A DNA stretch of 64,000 nt from Ectobacillus funiculus (GCF_004138295.1 NZ_SCFM01000030.1:26139-90138); one strand, 5' to 3'. Counted from the stretch's first letter, positions 45,904 to 55,364 are shown. Numbers and translations are program-made. The notes: generated by a model from the sequence alone, not told the origin.

Positions 45904-47079
45904 TCAAACTAATTCAAATACGCCTGCAGCTCCCATACCCCCGCCGATGCACATCGTAACAACACCAAACTGTTCACCGCGCCGCTTCATTTCATGAATT
46001 AATGATAATGTGAGTTTCGTACCTGTACAGCCAAGCGGATGTCCTAATGCAATAGCTCCGCCATTTACATTTACTTTCTCTTCATCTAGGCCAAGCTCAC
46101 GAATAACCCCAATGGCTTGCGAGGCAAATGCTTCATTTAACTCAAACAAACCAATATCTGAGAGTTGTAAGCCCGCCTGCTTCAACGCTTTTGGGATAGC
46201 CTCAACTGGACCAATACCCATTATCTCTGGAGGGACACCCGCCACGGCGAAGGAGCGAAACTTTGCAATGGGCTGTAATCCTTCTACTTCTGCTTTTTCA
46301 CGATCCATTAAAAGTACAGCCGCTGCACCGTCACTCATTTGTGAAGCGTTACCTGCTGTGACAGAGCCTCGCACATGGAATGCCGGCTTTAACGTACTGA
46401 GCACTCCGGTCGTCGTTTCCGCACGCACCCCTTCATCTTGAGAAAACATGAAGCTTTTTTCATGCATTTGATTGTTGTCACCAACAGAACGCACTGTGAC
46501 CTGAACCGGAATGATTTCATCACCAAACTTGCCGTCCTGCAGCGCCTTAGCTGCACGCTGATGACTGCGAACCGCAAATGCATCCTGGTCCACTCGGCTG
46601 ATTCCGTACTTTTTAGCGACCTGCTCTGCTGTATGCCCCATACCCATATAATATTCGGGAGCTGCTTCCACTAGACGAATGTTCGGGCGAACGACATGAC
46701 CCATCATAGGAACGAGACTCATCGATTCTGCGCCGCCTGCAAGCACCGCACTCGCCTGACCAAGCATAATTCGCTCTGCCCCAAAAGCGATAGACTGCAA
46801 ACCTGAAGAACAGTAGCGATTAATTGTGATAGCCGGAACCGTATGGGGAAGTCCTGCCAACGCCCCAATATTGCGTGCCATATTCATGCCCTGCTCCGCT
46901 TCAGGCATCGCACAGCCGAAAATGACATCATCGATTTCACCTTCGTAATTTCCTGCGCGCTTCAGCGTTTCCTTCACAACTAACGCTCCTAAATCATCCG
47001 GACGCACATTCGCGAGCGACCCTTTCTTCGCTTTTCCAACAGGTGTTCTCGCTCCTGCAACAATTACAGCTTCTCTCAA
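45904..47079 (-). CDS. fadA: Acetyl-CoA acyltransferase (3-ketoacyl-CoA thiolase)
   Basis: 391 residues. Nucleophile C90 in INRYCSSGLQ, NGGAIALGHPLGCTG with the catalytic His, and C-terminal CIGGGMGAA with the acid/base cysteine. Final thiolytic step of beta-oxidation. It starts at TTG (GGAGGGGAAAGCA upstream), 13 bases after fadN. Confidence 0.96.
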   Translation of the reverse strand: MREAVIVAGARTPVGKAKKGSLANVRPDDLGALVVKETLKRAGNYEGEIDDVIFGCAMPEAEQGMNMARNIGALAGLPHTVPAITINRYCSSGLQSIAFGAERIMLGQASAVLAGGAESMSLVPMMGHVVRPNIRLVEAAPEYYMGMGHTAEQVAKKYGISRVDQDAFAVRSHQRAAKALQDGKFGDEIIPVQVTVRSVGDNNQMHEKSFMFSQDEGVRAETTTGVLSTLKPAFHVRGSVTAGNASQMSDGAAAVLLMDREKAEVEGLQPIAKFRSFAVAGVPPEIMGIGPVEAIPKALKQAGLQLSDIGLFELNEAFASQAIGVIRELGLDEEKVNVNGGAIALGHPLGCTGTKLTLSLIHEMKRRGEQFGVVTMCIGGGMGAAGVFELV

Positions 47080-47092
47080 TGCTTTCCCCTCC

Positions 47093-49474
47093 TTAATTAC
47101 GCAGTGGCTTTCCTTTTATGAGCATATGCTGCATTCTTTCCTGCGATTTCATTTCTTTTATAAGACTGATGAATGCTTCACGTTCTAAGTCCAGCAAGTA
47201 TTGTTCATCGACTTCTGTTCCATATGGCACCCTGCCCCCTGCAATGACGTACGCCAACTGTTTCGCGATAACCAAATCATATTCAGAAATATAACCGGAT
47301 AAGTGCATCGCCTGCGCTCCTAATAGCAGCGTTCCGTAGCCCGTTTCCCCGACAACCGGCACCTTCTTACGTACAGGTGCCTTATAACCAGCTTCATATA
47401 AGGCAAGAACTCTTTGTTTTGCATCATATAGCAAATGATCGCCATTTACACTCACAGCATCTTTAGCGCCAAGGAAGTTCCCCTTGAATGCTTCCTGTGC
47501 AGAGGTAGATACCTTCGCAAGCGCAACTGTTTCAAACACCTTGTTTGCTATCTTCTGTAAATCAACCTCAACACCTTGAGGAAGTTGGTTAATATGCTTC
47601 ATATACAATTCCTTACTGCCGCCTCCGCCTGGAATTAAACCGACACCAACCTCAACAAGTCCGATATATGTTTCGCTTGATGCCTGAATACTTGCAGCAG
47701 GCAGACACACCTCAGCACCACCTCCAAGTGTCATGCCATAAGGTGCTGCAACTACTGGCTTTGGGCTATATTTAATTTTCATCATAGCAGCCTGAAATTG
47801 CTTCACGACCCAATCGATTTCAAAATAATTATCATCCTGCGCCTCCATTAACATCATCGCCAGATTCGCGCCAACACAGAAGTTCTTCGATTGATTCCCA
47901 ATGACAAGCCCCTTATAATTGCGGGAGGCTTCATCAACCGCGAAATGAATCATCTGAATAATATCCATACCGATGGCGTTATTGGGCGAATGAAATTCGA
48001 GACAAAGCACGCCATCCCCTATATCTATTAAGCTCCCGCCGCTGTTTTTCTTCAGTACGCGGCCCTGTTCCTTTATCTGCCGCAGGCTAATCGCCTTCTT
48101 ATTTTGCTCCAATAGCCTGTATGCGCCATCTTCATAATAATATACAAAGCCATTGTCACGTTTATAAAAGGTTTCAAAGCCGTTCTCCAGCATCTCCTGC
48201 ACCCACACTGGAATGGTTAAACCCTTCTCACTCATCTTCTCAACGGATTGACGGACACCGATTGCGTCCCATGTTTCAAACGGACCCATTTCCCAGCCAA
48301 AGCCCCATTTCATTGCCTGGTCGATCGCAACGATATTATCAGCAATTTCCTTATTCAACTTTGCCGCATAAAGCAAAGTTGGAGTCAAAATACTCCATAA
48401 CAGCGTCCCGGCACGGTCATCCCCATAAACAAGTGTCTTTAGTTTGTTAGCTAGCCCCTTTTCTTGTTTACTTGCTTCTATAGAAGGTGCTCGCAGCTTT
48501 TTGCATGCTTCATATTGGAGCGTATCTGGGTTCAGCTCTAAAATCTCTTTTCCTTTCTTAATAAAGAAGCCTTTGCCGGTCTTGCTTCCAAGCCATTTAT
48601 GTTCAATCATTACCTGAAGAAATGTTGGAATCTTGAATATGTTCTTTTCTTCTTCCTCAACATTTTCATAGACGTTATTGGCAACATGAGCGAACGTATC
48701 AAGCCCTACAACATCAAGCGTACGAAAGGTCGCACTTTTCGGACGACCAATAAGCGGTCCTGTTACAGAATCCACTTCACTAAATGTGTATCCATGTCGC
48801 AGCGCCTCCTGCAGCGTTACAAGCAAACCGTACGTACCAATACGATTTGCGATAAAGTTTGGGGTATCTCGTGCCTCTACTACACCTTTTCCGAGCACAT
48901 CTTCGCCAAACTCCTTCATAAAGGAGCGAACCTCAGGGGAGGTAGTCTTGGTCGGGATAATCTCCAGCAGCTTTAAATAACGCGGAGGATTAAAAAAATG
49001 TGTGCCCAAAAAGTGCTTGCGGAAATCCTCAGACCGTCCCTCTGCCATTTGTTCTACAGAGATACCCGATGTATTGGAACTCACAATGCTTCCTTTTTTA
49101 CGCACACAATCTACTCGTTCAAATACTTGCTTTTTTATGGCTAAATTCTCAACAACTACCTCAATAATCCAATCCGCATCCTCTAGCAGCCTCATATCAT
49201 CTTCCAGATTGCCGACCGTAATGAGCGTGGCATTTTCCTTTGCAGTGAGGGGAGCGGGCTTTTGTTTAAACAGCTTTTGTACAGCGCTGCTGCTAAAGCG
49301 GTTGCGAACCTGCTTACTTTCGAGCGTTAAGCCCATTGATTCCTCTTCTGATGTAAGCGTTTTCGGAACAATATCCAATAACACTGTTGGAATGCCAACG
49401 TTAACCAAATGCGCAGCTATCCCCGCCCCCATTACACCTGAGCCAATCACAGCTGCCTTTTGAATTTGAAACAT
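47093..49474 (-). CDS. fadN: 3-hydroxyacyl-CoA dehydrogenase / enoyl-CoA hydratase
   Basis: 793 residues from the ATG at 49474 (GAGGAGGAG upstream). The N-terminal half is 3-hydroxyacyl-CoA dehydrogenase (NAD motif VIGSGVMGAGIAAHL, about residues 7-21; catalytic HFFNPPRYL region); the C-terminal third is enoyl-CoA hydratase/isomerase (about 500-680, with MTLGGGAEVCLPA). The domain order is the reverse of E. coli FadB. It does the two middle steps of the cycle and is the first gene of fadNAE. A FadR-like operator overlaps its leader. Confidence 0.96.
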   Translation of the reverse strand: MFQIQKAAVIGSGVMGAGIAAHLVNVGIPTVLLDIVPKTLTSEEESMGLTLESKQVRNRFSSSAVQKLFKQKPAPLTAKENATLITVGNLEDDMRLLEDADWIIEVVVENLAIKKQVFERVDCVRKKGSIVSSNTSGISVEQMAEGRSEDFRKHFLGTHFFNPPRYLKLLEIIPTKTTSPEVRSFMKEFGEDVLGKGVVEARDTPNFIANRIGTYGLLVTLQEALRHGYTFSEVDSVTGPLIGRPKSATFRTLDVVGLDTFAHVANNVYENVEEEEKNIFKIPTFLQVMIEHKWLGSKTGKGFFIKKGKEILELNPDTLQYEACKKLRAPSIEASKQEKGLANKLKTLVYGDDRAGTLLWSILTPTLLYAAKLNKEIADNIVAIDQAMKWGFGWEMGPFETWDAIGVRQSVEKMSEKGLTIPVWVQEMLENGFETFYKRDNGFVYYYEDGAYRLLEQNKKAISLRQIKEQGRVLKKNSGGSLIDIGDGVLCLEFHSPNNAIGMDIIQMIHFAVDEASRNYKGLVIGNQSKNFCVGANLAMMLMEAQDDNYFEIDWVVKQFQAAMMKIKYSPKPVVAAPYGMTLGGGAEVCLPAASIQASSETYIGLVEVGVGLIPGGGGSKELYMKHINQLPQGVEVDLQKIANKVFETVALAKVSTSAQEAFKGNFLGAKDAVSVNGDHLLYDAKQRVLALYEAGYKAPVRKKVPVVGETGYGTLLLGAQAMHLSGYISEYDLVIAKQLAYVIAGGRVPYGTEVDEQYLLDLEREAFISLIKEMKSQERMQHMLIKGKPLRN

Positions 49475-49495
49475 TCTCCTCTCCTCCTCATCCCT

Positions 49496-49513
49496 TGAAT
49501 GAATACCCATTCA
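49496..49513 (-). promoter_or_regulatory. FadR-type operator upstream of fadN
   Basis: TGAATGAATACCCATTCA matches the Bacillus FadR palindrome TGAATGANTANTCATTCA in all but one or two core positions. It lies 22 bases before the fadN start. In B. subtilis FadR represses fadNAE and is released by long-chain acyl-CoA. A second TGAATGA half-site occurs at 49539-49545. Confidence 0.85.
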
Positions 49514-49644
49514 GTTTTTTCGCAAAATTTTTTAGCCGTGATGAATGAGTTTCCTATCTACAAATATATATTATTTTCAAAATTTTGGCAATATTTTTAC
49601 CGCGTTTTCCACATAATCCTGCTCTCCTACTGTCTACATAGCCT

Positions 49645-49783
49645 ATAAAGAAAACTCGCCAACTGGCGAGCCCTGCCCTTGGGCGAAGACAGAGGCATAG
49701 TTGCACTTACACTTTGTTCCTAAAATTTCCTACTACGTCAAATTTGCTCCTATCTGGAAATTTATGCATTCCTAAAGTGTAGA
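49645..49783 (+). repeat. Dispersed repeat family R, copy 15 (full length)
   Basis: CTCGCCAACTGGCGAG hairpin, CCTGCCCTTGGGCGAAGACAGAGGCATAG, right end TTTATGCATTCCTAAAGTGTAG. It sits between the fadN leader and yuzL, without an adjacent terminator. Confidence 0.92.
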
Positions 49784-49823
49784 CTTATGGACACACTATA
49801 TATTGCAAACGGAGGTGGTATTA

Positions 49824-49970
49824 ATGACAAAAATGCAAGGAAACCCTTCCAAGGGCGGCGTGAGCGCAGCAAGTGTGAGAGGCAATGCTGGTCCTGACAA
49901 TAACGGGAAGGAAAAAGGGAAACACAGCACTAACCAACAATACGGCAAACAAAATATGGGCGCGAAATAA
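49824..49970 (+). CDS. yuzL: YuzL family small protein
   Basis: 48 residues, too short for most gene finders: it begins MTKMQGNPSKGGVSAASV and is rich in Gly, Asn, Lys and Gln, without hydrophobic segments. GGAGGTGG precedes the ATG at 49824 with ideal spacing. The NPSKxGxSAASVxGNAGP core is the YuzL signature and the gene lies between fadN and putB as in B. subtilis. Function unknown; the composition resembles small spore-associated proteins. Confidence 0.88.
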   Translation: MTKMQGNPSKGGVSAASVRGNAGPDNNGKEKGKHSTNQQYGKQNMGAK

Positions 49971-50069
49971 GATTTTAGGATACAAATAAAGGTAGGAAGC
50001 ATGGCATAATGAAAGGTAGGCCGTCTCCTGCCTTTTTGCTTTTCATTCTATTTGTAAGAGGGATATTTG

Positions 50070-50897
50070 ATGAAAAAAAAAGTTATTATCACCAGCTCAA
50101 TTGTAGCTATTGCATGTTTACTATTTTTTGCATTTCAACCCAAGCCTGAAACAAAGGTTCATGCAAACCAGCCGAATATTTATGCTAAATCAGGAATTGC
50201 GATTGATGCAACCACAGGCAAAATTTTGTACGGAAAAAACGAACATACTACTGCACAGCCCGGAAGCCTTGTAAAGCTGATGACTGCGCTTCTTCTGCTA
50301 GAACGAATGCAGCCGGAGGATGAAGTAACGATTACACAGCATGCCCTAGATACAGAAGAGGGTACAAAAAAAATAAAGCTGCAGGCAGGGGAAAAGCTAA
50401 AGCGTGATGAAGCATTGCGTCTCATGCTTGTAATTAGTGTTGATCCTGTTGCGGAATCCGTTGCTGAACAACTGGCTGGCTCTAAGGAGAAATTCACAGC
50501 TCTTATGAATAGACGGGCAAAGGAGCTTGGCAGTAAGAACCCATCCTTTAAAAATGCAAGTGGAATAGATGCATGGGGACAGCATTTGTCACCATATGAT
50601 TTGGCGTTGATTGCCAAAGAGCTTCTTAAGCATCCTGAAGCAGTAAAAGCAATGCAGACAGTCACAACACCTATCCAGACCTCTTTGCAAGACACAACAA
50701 TTACAAACAACGGTCGAAAGGATTTATTTCATGATCCCTATGCCATTGCCAGCAAAAGCGGACGTACTAATATTGGCGGCTATACGCTGGCTGCCGTTTA
50801 TGAAAAAGACGGGAAAAGGGTTATTAGCATTGTATTGACCGACGACGAAGAGCATCTATACAAGGATGCCGCCATCATGGCGCATTACTCTTTATAA
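50070..50897 (+). CDS. Peptidase S11 family protein, D-alanyl-D-alanine carboxypeptidase-like
   Basis: 275 residues. N-terminal signal/anchor helix (about 5-22). Penicillin-binding motifs: S66-L-V-K69 (PGSLVKLMTA) for SxxK; K229-S-G for KTG; but the SxN motif reads S123-V-D125 (ISVDPV), so the usual asparagine is aspartate and the following residues differ from SANDAA. It also lacks the long C-terminal domain of DacA. It may still bind the cell wall; enzymatic activity is uncertain. The ATG at 50070 follows AAGAGGGAT. Confidence 0.85.
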   Translation: MKKKVIITSSIVAIACLLFFAFQPKPETKVHANQPNIYAKSGIAIDATTGKILYGKNEHTTAQPGSLVKLMTALLLLERMQPEDEVTITQHALDTEEGTKKIKLQAGEKLKRDEALRLMLVISVDPVAESVAEQLAGSKEKFTALMNRRAKELGSKNPSFKNASGIDAWGQHLSPYDLALIAKELLKHPEAVKAMQTVTTPIQTSLQDTTITNNGRKDLFHDPYAIASKSGRTNIGGYTLAAVYEKDGKRVISIVLTDDEEHLYKDAAIMAHYSL

Positions 50898-50938
50898 ACC
50901 TTCGCCTATGTCTATTGCATTACTTTTGTGCAAATCCA

Positions 50939-51079
50939 TTAAAGAAAACTCGCCGATTGGCGAGTCCTGCCCTTGGGCAAAGACAGAGACGTAGCCCTAC
51001 TTATACTTTGTTCCTAAAATTTCTCGCTACGTCGAATGGTCTCCTACATGGAAATTTACACCTTTTTATGGCACAAAAA
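50939..51079 (+). repeat. Dispersed repeat family R, copy 16 (full length)
   Basis: Perfect CTCGCCGATTGGCGAG hairpin; central TTTCTCGCTACGTCGAATGGTCTCCTACATGGAAATTTACA; right end into AAAAAAA. It abuts the putB terminator, with the A tract forming its T run on the minus strand. Confidence 0.92.
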
Positions 51080-51100
51080 AAGCAGGATACACTCCTGCTT
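51080..51100 (-). terminator. Terminator of putB
   Basis: Arms AAGCAGGA (51080-51087) and TCCTGCTT (51093-51100) directly after the putB stop, with the T run supplied by the right end of repeat copy 16. Confidence 0.8.
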
Positions 51101-52018
51101 CTATTTCTTAAGAATCCCTTTTAACACAAATATGACATTCGCGGGCCGTTCCGCAAGACGCCTCATAAAATATCCATACCAATCCATTCCATATGGTACA
51201 TACACACGCATCTTATAGCCCTCTAGCGCAAGCTCAAGCTGCCGCTCTGGACGAATACCATACAGCATTTGGAATTCAAATTGGTTAAGAGAAATCCCCT
51301 TCTCCTGCACAAGCTGCTTCGTGTACTCAATGATCGCATCATCATGCGTAGCAACAGCCGTATAATGTCCGTTTAACAGATGCTGTTTAATGATCTTGCG
51401 AAAATTATCATCCACATCCTTTTTATCAGGAAATGCTACAGTTGCCGCTTCTTTATAGGCTCCTTTTACTAACCGTAAATTCGGCTCATAGCTATCGAGC
51501 TCCTCTATATCCTTTTGAGAGCGATACAAATAAGCTTGAATCACCGTTCCTACATTATCATATTCTTCTCGCAGCCTTTTTAATATATCGATAGTTTTTT
51601 GGCACCGGGAGAAGTCCTCCATATCAATTGTCACAAATACCCCATTTTCCTTGGCGACGCTTAAAATGCGGCGCATATGATTCATTACCAGCTCATCTGA
51701 TATATCTAATCCCATTGATGTCAGTTTCAAGGAAAGCTGAGAGTCTAATCCTTCACGCCCAATCCTCCGAATAGCCTCTAGAGACTGATTCACCATTTCA
51801 TTAGCTTCGCGCTCAGTCTTTACAAATTCCCCTAAATAATCAATAGTTACAGCAAGTCCTTTTTGATTTAGCTCCTTGATAATGGCTGCAGCCTGCTCGA
51901 TCGTTTCGCCAGCAACAAACCGGGATGCACCGAAGCGCAAACCATACCGCTTTGCCAGCTTTGTAAGTGTTCGATTTTTCGATAAAAATAAAAAGGAATC
52001 TCGCAGCAATCGCTCCAT
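51101..52018 (-). CDS. putB: Proline dehydrogenase (monofunctional)
   Basis: 305 residues, the monofunctional size. It oxidises proline to pyrroline-5-carboxylate with FAD. The TIM-barrel motifs SLKLTSMGLDIS, VTIDMEDFSRCQ, VIQAYLYRS, LRLVKGAYKE (about residues 190-199) and the C-terminal MRVYVPYGMDWYGYFMRRLAERP are typical; the last binds substrate and FAD. The ATG at 52018 follows AGGAGCGGAGGAT. In B. subtilis this is yusM (also called fadM) beside fadNAE and yuzL. No P5C dehydrogenase gene is adjacent. Confidence 0.94.
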   Translation of the reverse strand: MERLLRDSFLFLSKNRTLTKLAKRYGLRFGASRFVAGETIEQAAAIIKELNQKGLAVTIDYLGEFVKTEREANEMVNQSLEAIRRIGREGLDSQLSLKLTSMGLDISDELVMNHMRRILSVAKENGVFVTIDMEDFSRCQKTIDILKRLREEYDNVGTVIQAYLYRSQKDIEELDSYEPNLRLVKGAYKEAATVAFPDKKDVDDNFRKIIKQHLLNGHYTAVATHDDAIIEYTKQLVQEKGISLNQFEFQMLYGIRPERQLELALEGYKMRVYVPYGMDWYGYFMRRLAERPANVIFVLKGILKK

Positions 52019-52180
52019 ATCCTCCGCTCCTAAAGTAAGCTATTTTCTCTTACTTCATTTATATTGTTCTCTCAAAATGATTAGACATTAATATAGCGTA
52101 TATGAAAGAAAATAATAGGAGGATAAAATTATACATTTAAATTATGCGGAAAGACCAACTGCCTCAATACCTCATCCCCT

Positions 52181-52426
52181 CTATTTCTTTTCCCGATGTG
52201 ACTCATTCAATTGCTTAATCTCTGCAATAAGCTTCATCATCTCCTGCTTCGCATCTGGATATGTATCATTCCAATGCTTAGCAAGTGCCGGCATTGTTTT
52301 TGCAATATATGAATACAACGCCCACATTTGCACTTTTTTCTTTAATGCTTCATCATTTTGTCCAAGCAGCAATTCCGTATACTTCTCAAGCAATCCATCA
52401 AACTGCTCTTCAAATTCCTTTTTCAT
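52181..52426 (-). CDS. yusU: DUF2573 (YusU-like) small protein
   Basis: 81 residues, helical and highly charged; FEEQFDGLLEKYTELLLG (about residues 4-21) and WALYSYIAKTMPALAKHW (about 35-52) match the YusU family as I recall it. No membrane or signal sequence. The ATG at 52426 follows GAAGGGGCAAAAGAG. Function unknown. Confidence 0.75.
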   Translation of the reverse strand: MKKEFEEQFDGLLEKYTELLLGQNDEALKKKVQMWALYSYIAKTMPALAKHWNDTYPDAKQEMMKLIAEIKQLNESHREKK

Positions 52427-52619
52427 CTCTTTTGCCCCTTCCTTACAAGTTGCTCTTATTATAAGAAACCTTTCCTGCTGTTACAAATAATTACAGACGG
52501 AGCCTTTTTATTAAGAAGGCTGATCCATTACGGATCATTTAGGAAATAATCTTTTTCTTCAAGCTGTAAATCGTGATTTATCAAATACGAATAGGGATGA
52601 ATCTGTTATAAAGATTCAC

Positions 52620-52741
52620 CCCTAAAGAAAGCTCGCCGATTGGCGAGCCCTGCCTTTGGGCGAAAACAGAGGCGTAGTTGCACTTATTCACTACGTCGAA
52701 TTGTCCTCTAGCTAGAAATTTATACTTTCTTAAAGTGTAAA
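52620..52741 (+). repeat. Dispersed repeat family R, copy 17 (internal deletion)
   Basis: Left part near consensus; the TTTGTTCCTAAAATTTCC segment is missing, so TGCACTTAT joins directly to TCACTACGTCGAATTG. Right end TTTCTTAAAGTGTAAA. Confidence 0.9.
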
Positions 52742-52808
52742 GATATCCTATCCAACAGCACATTCTTAGCTAAATTAGAAATATGATTTACTAATATAAG
52801 GCTGCCTT

Positions 52809-53111
52809 TTACAGCTTTGACTGCACAGATTGCAGTTTTTTCTCCATTGAACTCTCTTTATCACGACGATCATCGATACGGATGTTTGTCGCTACACGAC
52901 CAATCCCCTTCGTGAAGGGCACCTCATGCATTTGCTGAATCACATCAAACAATACAGGTAATTCCCCTTCAATAATTGTATTCATCGGTGTAAGTCTGTA
53001 TTTGACACGATCCTTATTTTTCTCCAATACCTTCTGAATATCCGCTACATACTCACTCACGCTCGTTGTCGGTGTTCCAATCGGAATAATCGTAATATCA
53101 ACTATTGCCAT
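52809..53111 (-). CDS. MTH1187-family thiamine-binding-type protein
   Basis: 100 residues from the ATG at 53111 (GGAGG upstream; the frame opens earlier). MTH1187/YqgV family (DUF77): strands IVDITIIPIGT, SVSEYVADIQKVLE, YRLTPMNTIIEGEL and an acidic/basic helical end. Characterised members form tetramers and some bind thiamine-like ligands; the Bacillus role is unknown. Free-standing. Confidence 0.85.
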   Translation of the reverse strand: MAIVDITIIPIGTPTTSVSEYVADIQKVLEKNKDRVKYRLTPMNTIIEGELPVLFDVIQQMHEVPFTKGIGRVATNIRIDDRRDKESSMEKKLQSVQSKL

Positions 53112-53383
53112 ACTATGAAGCCTCCTATGTATTTTGACAAATTTTCTCTCTGCTATTGTACAACATACAACATTTGAGTGCACTTTTGCTATACCCAAAC
53201 GCGTTATATCATATTACCTGCAAAAAAAGCCCCACTAGTCATACTTGTCTGTAAACCTTCATAAACTCTTTAACATTCCCTTATACTCTCTTAACGATCT
53301 TATCCTACAATTAGATTGCATGATCTGTAAGGTCAAAAATGCATCAGCATTGTAGCCCTTTCCATTCACAGCACCTGGTCTTG
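53112..53383. other. Spacer upstream of the MTH1187-family gene and ugtP
   Basis: 272 bases, AT-rich, with no gene or clear structured RNA; it must hold the promoter of the minus-strand gene and probably of ugtP. Confidence 0.4.
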
Positions 53384-53510
53384 AAGTAAAGGAGCCCTGC
53401 CCGTGGACGAAAACAGAGGTGTAGTTGCACTTATACTTTACTCCTAAAATTTCTCACTACGTCGAATGGTCTTCCCGGTAGCAATTTATACTTTTTTAAG
53501 GTGCAAAAAA
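53384..53510 (+). repeat. Dispersed repeat family R, copy 18, in the ugtP leader
   Basis: Left hairpin eroded to AAGTAAAGGAGCCCTGCCC; the remainder is clear and ends with TTTTTTAAGGTGCAAAAAA 30 bases before the ugtP start codon, so unless a promoter lies inside it, it is transcribed as part of the ugtP 5' leader. Confidence 0.85.
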
Positions 53511-53539
53511 TTAGGATGTTTTTTTCAGGAGGAAATCTT

Positions 53540-54679
53540 GTGAAAACTCAACCGAAAATTTTGTTGGTAACAGCAAGCTTTGGGAATGGACACAATCAAG
53601 TCTCACATGCCTTGCAGCATACGTTTAAGGAATTTGGCGTCCATAGCGTTAAAATCTACGACTTATATGCAGATGCCTATCCATACTGGAATGAAATTGC
53701 AAAGTTTTTATATCAACGCTCCTTTACAATTGGAGCTCCGCTTTATAAGCTGTTTTTTTATGGAACAGATAAAATGTACAGAACAAAGGCTGCTTATTTC
53801 TACTGCAGACTCGGAAAGAAGCGGCTAGAAACAGTGGTAGAAGAAGAAAAACCCGACATTATCATCACTACATTCCCTGTTGGAACAGTTCCAGAATGGA
53901 GACGGAAAACAAAGCAGCCATTTCAGCTATACACAGTCGTAACTGATTATTGCCTCCATCGGACATGGATACACGAAGAAATTGATCGCTATTACGTTGC
54001 CACGGAGGAAGTGAAACAAAAAATTATCCAAAATGGTATTTCTCCCAGAAATATATATGTAAGCGGCATTCCTATTCGAAAAGCATTTGAATCAGGTCCA
54101 AATGCAAGGCAGCTTCAAAACAAATATGGGCTGCACACAGATCGAAAAACACTCCTTTTTATGGCTGGAGCGTACGGGGTCGTGAAAAACTTAAAAGCTA
54201 TCACTACTAATATATTAGAACAAAGTGATGTGCAAATCATCGTTGTCTGCGGACAAAATAAACAGCTGTACAATCAATTAAGCAAGCTGAAGCTTATCTA
54301 CACAAAGCGTCTTCATATTTTTGGATATGTAGACGATGTACATGAATTGTATGCTATTGCTGATGCCATGATTACAAAGCCGGGCGGTATCACGCTTTCG
54401 GAAGCAACCGCCAAACAGCTCCCGACCATTTTATATCGGCCTGTCCCCGGGCAAGAGAAGGAAAATTCTTTGTTCTTCTCAAGACTTGGTGCTGCAGTTG
54501 TTGTTAGCAATAAAGAAGCGATTGTGAAAGAGGTACTGCATTTATTGAATCATACGAGCAAGCTTGATGAAATGAGCCAGGCACTTGCAAGAATTCATCA
54601 AAAAGAAAGTGCTCCGCAAATTGTGCAGGATATTTTATACTCATTCTCTAATCGAAAAACGTCTCAGCAATTCGCATAA
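53540..54679 (+). CDS. ugtP: Diacylglycerol glucosyltransferase (UgtP, processive)
   Basis: 379 residues from the GTG at 53540 with CAGGAGGAAATCTT upstream. Family GT28: N-terminal acceptor half with ILLVTASFGNGHNQVSHAL, C-terminal UDP-sugar half with TKPGGITLSEATAKQLP. It makes glucosyl- and diglucosyl-diacylglycerol, the lipoteichoic-acid anchor and membrane glycolipids, and in B. subtilis also links nutrient state to cell size. Peripheral membrane enzyme. Repeat copy 18 lies in its leader. Confidence 0.94.
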   Translation: MKTQPKILLVTASFGNGHNQVSHALQHTFKEFGVHSVKIYDLYADAYPYWNEIAKFLYQRSFTIGAPLYKLFFYGTDKMYRTKAAYFYCRLGKKRLETVVEEEKPDIIITTFPVGTVPEWRRKTKQPFQLYTVVTDYCLHRTWIHEEIDRYYVATEEVKQKIIQNGISPRNIYVSGIPIRKAFESGPNARQLQNKYGLHTDRKTLLFMAGAYGVVKNLKAITTNILEQSDVQIIVVCGQNKQLYNQLSKLKLIYTKRLHIFGYVDDVHELYAIADAMITKPGGITLSEATAKQLPTILYRPVPGQEKENSLFFSRLGAAVVVSNKEAIVKEVLHLLNHTSKLDEMSQALARIHQKESAPQIVQDILYSFSNRKTSQQFA

Positions 54680-54803
54680 TCTCCAACTACCAACAGAACG
54701 TAATTGTTTATAGAAAGCTCTTCTTTTTCATCAAAATGTCATACTTCTATCTTAAAATACGTCTAGTAAATGATTTGTATTATAGTTGATAGGAGACATT
54801 GAG

Positions 54804-55340
54804 ATGAAGAAAAAGTGGTATACCTTGATGATTTCGTACTTATTATGCACCTCTATAATCGCAGGCTGCTCAAAGGATACGGCAGCTACAGGTGGAAATG
54901 GTGGACAGCAAGCAGCCGCAGCGCAAGGAGCATTTGAACGTCCTGATTTATCCGGAGAGATTACAGAAGTAAATGGAAATGAAGTGACATTAAAAATTAT
55001 CGAGCAACCACAAAGGAACAACGGGAATGGCCGCAACCCGCAAGGTAACAATCAAGAAAAGCAAGGGGATCAGGATAACAACCAAGGTAACCCAGGCGGA
55101 ACTGGCGGTATGAGGCCAGAGATTAGCTATACGGGAGAGGTCAAAACTATTACTATTCCGGCAGATGCTTCTCTTGTAGCAATGACAAGAGGGGCCAATG
55201 GTATGAGTGAAACTGCTGTTAATATGAGCGAATTAACTGCAGGTGTTAGATTATCCATTTACTACAAAGAGGACGGAAAAACAATCAGCAAGGTTAGCGT
55301 GCAAAAACAAATGGCTGAAGGCGGGAATACTAGCAATTAA
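54804..55340 (+). CDS. Putative lipoprotein, Gly/Asn/Gln-rich
   Basis: 178 residues from the ATG at 54804 (GGAG upstream). Lipoprotein signal: KKKWYTLMISYLLCTSIIAGC, lipidated cysteine near residue 21. An Asn/Gly/Gln-rich linker (about 70-105) separates a short beta-rich block (LSGEITEVNGNEVTLKIIE) from a C-terminal block. The two blocks suggest an OB/SH3-like small fold split by a linker; I do not recognise the family. Convergent with a GNAT gene. Confidence 0.75.
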   Translation: MKKKWYTLMISYLLCTSIIAGCSKDTAATGGNGGQQAAAAQGAFERPDLSGEITEVNGNEVTLKIIEQPQRNNGNGRNPQGNNQEKQGDQDNNQGNPGGTGGMRPEISYTGEVKTITIPADASLVAMTRGANGMSETAVNMSELTAGVRLSIYYKEDGKTISKVSVQKQMAEGGNTSN

Positions 55341-55364
55341 GATGATGAATGCCTTCTTAACGTA

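Noticed and set aside
50915..51124. Plus-strand frame with [12 protein letters not shown] and similar frames at 7671-7862 and 61415-61603
   Set aside because: The recurring peptide is simply the translation of the family R repeat hairpin region in different copies; these frames are not conserved proteins.
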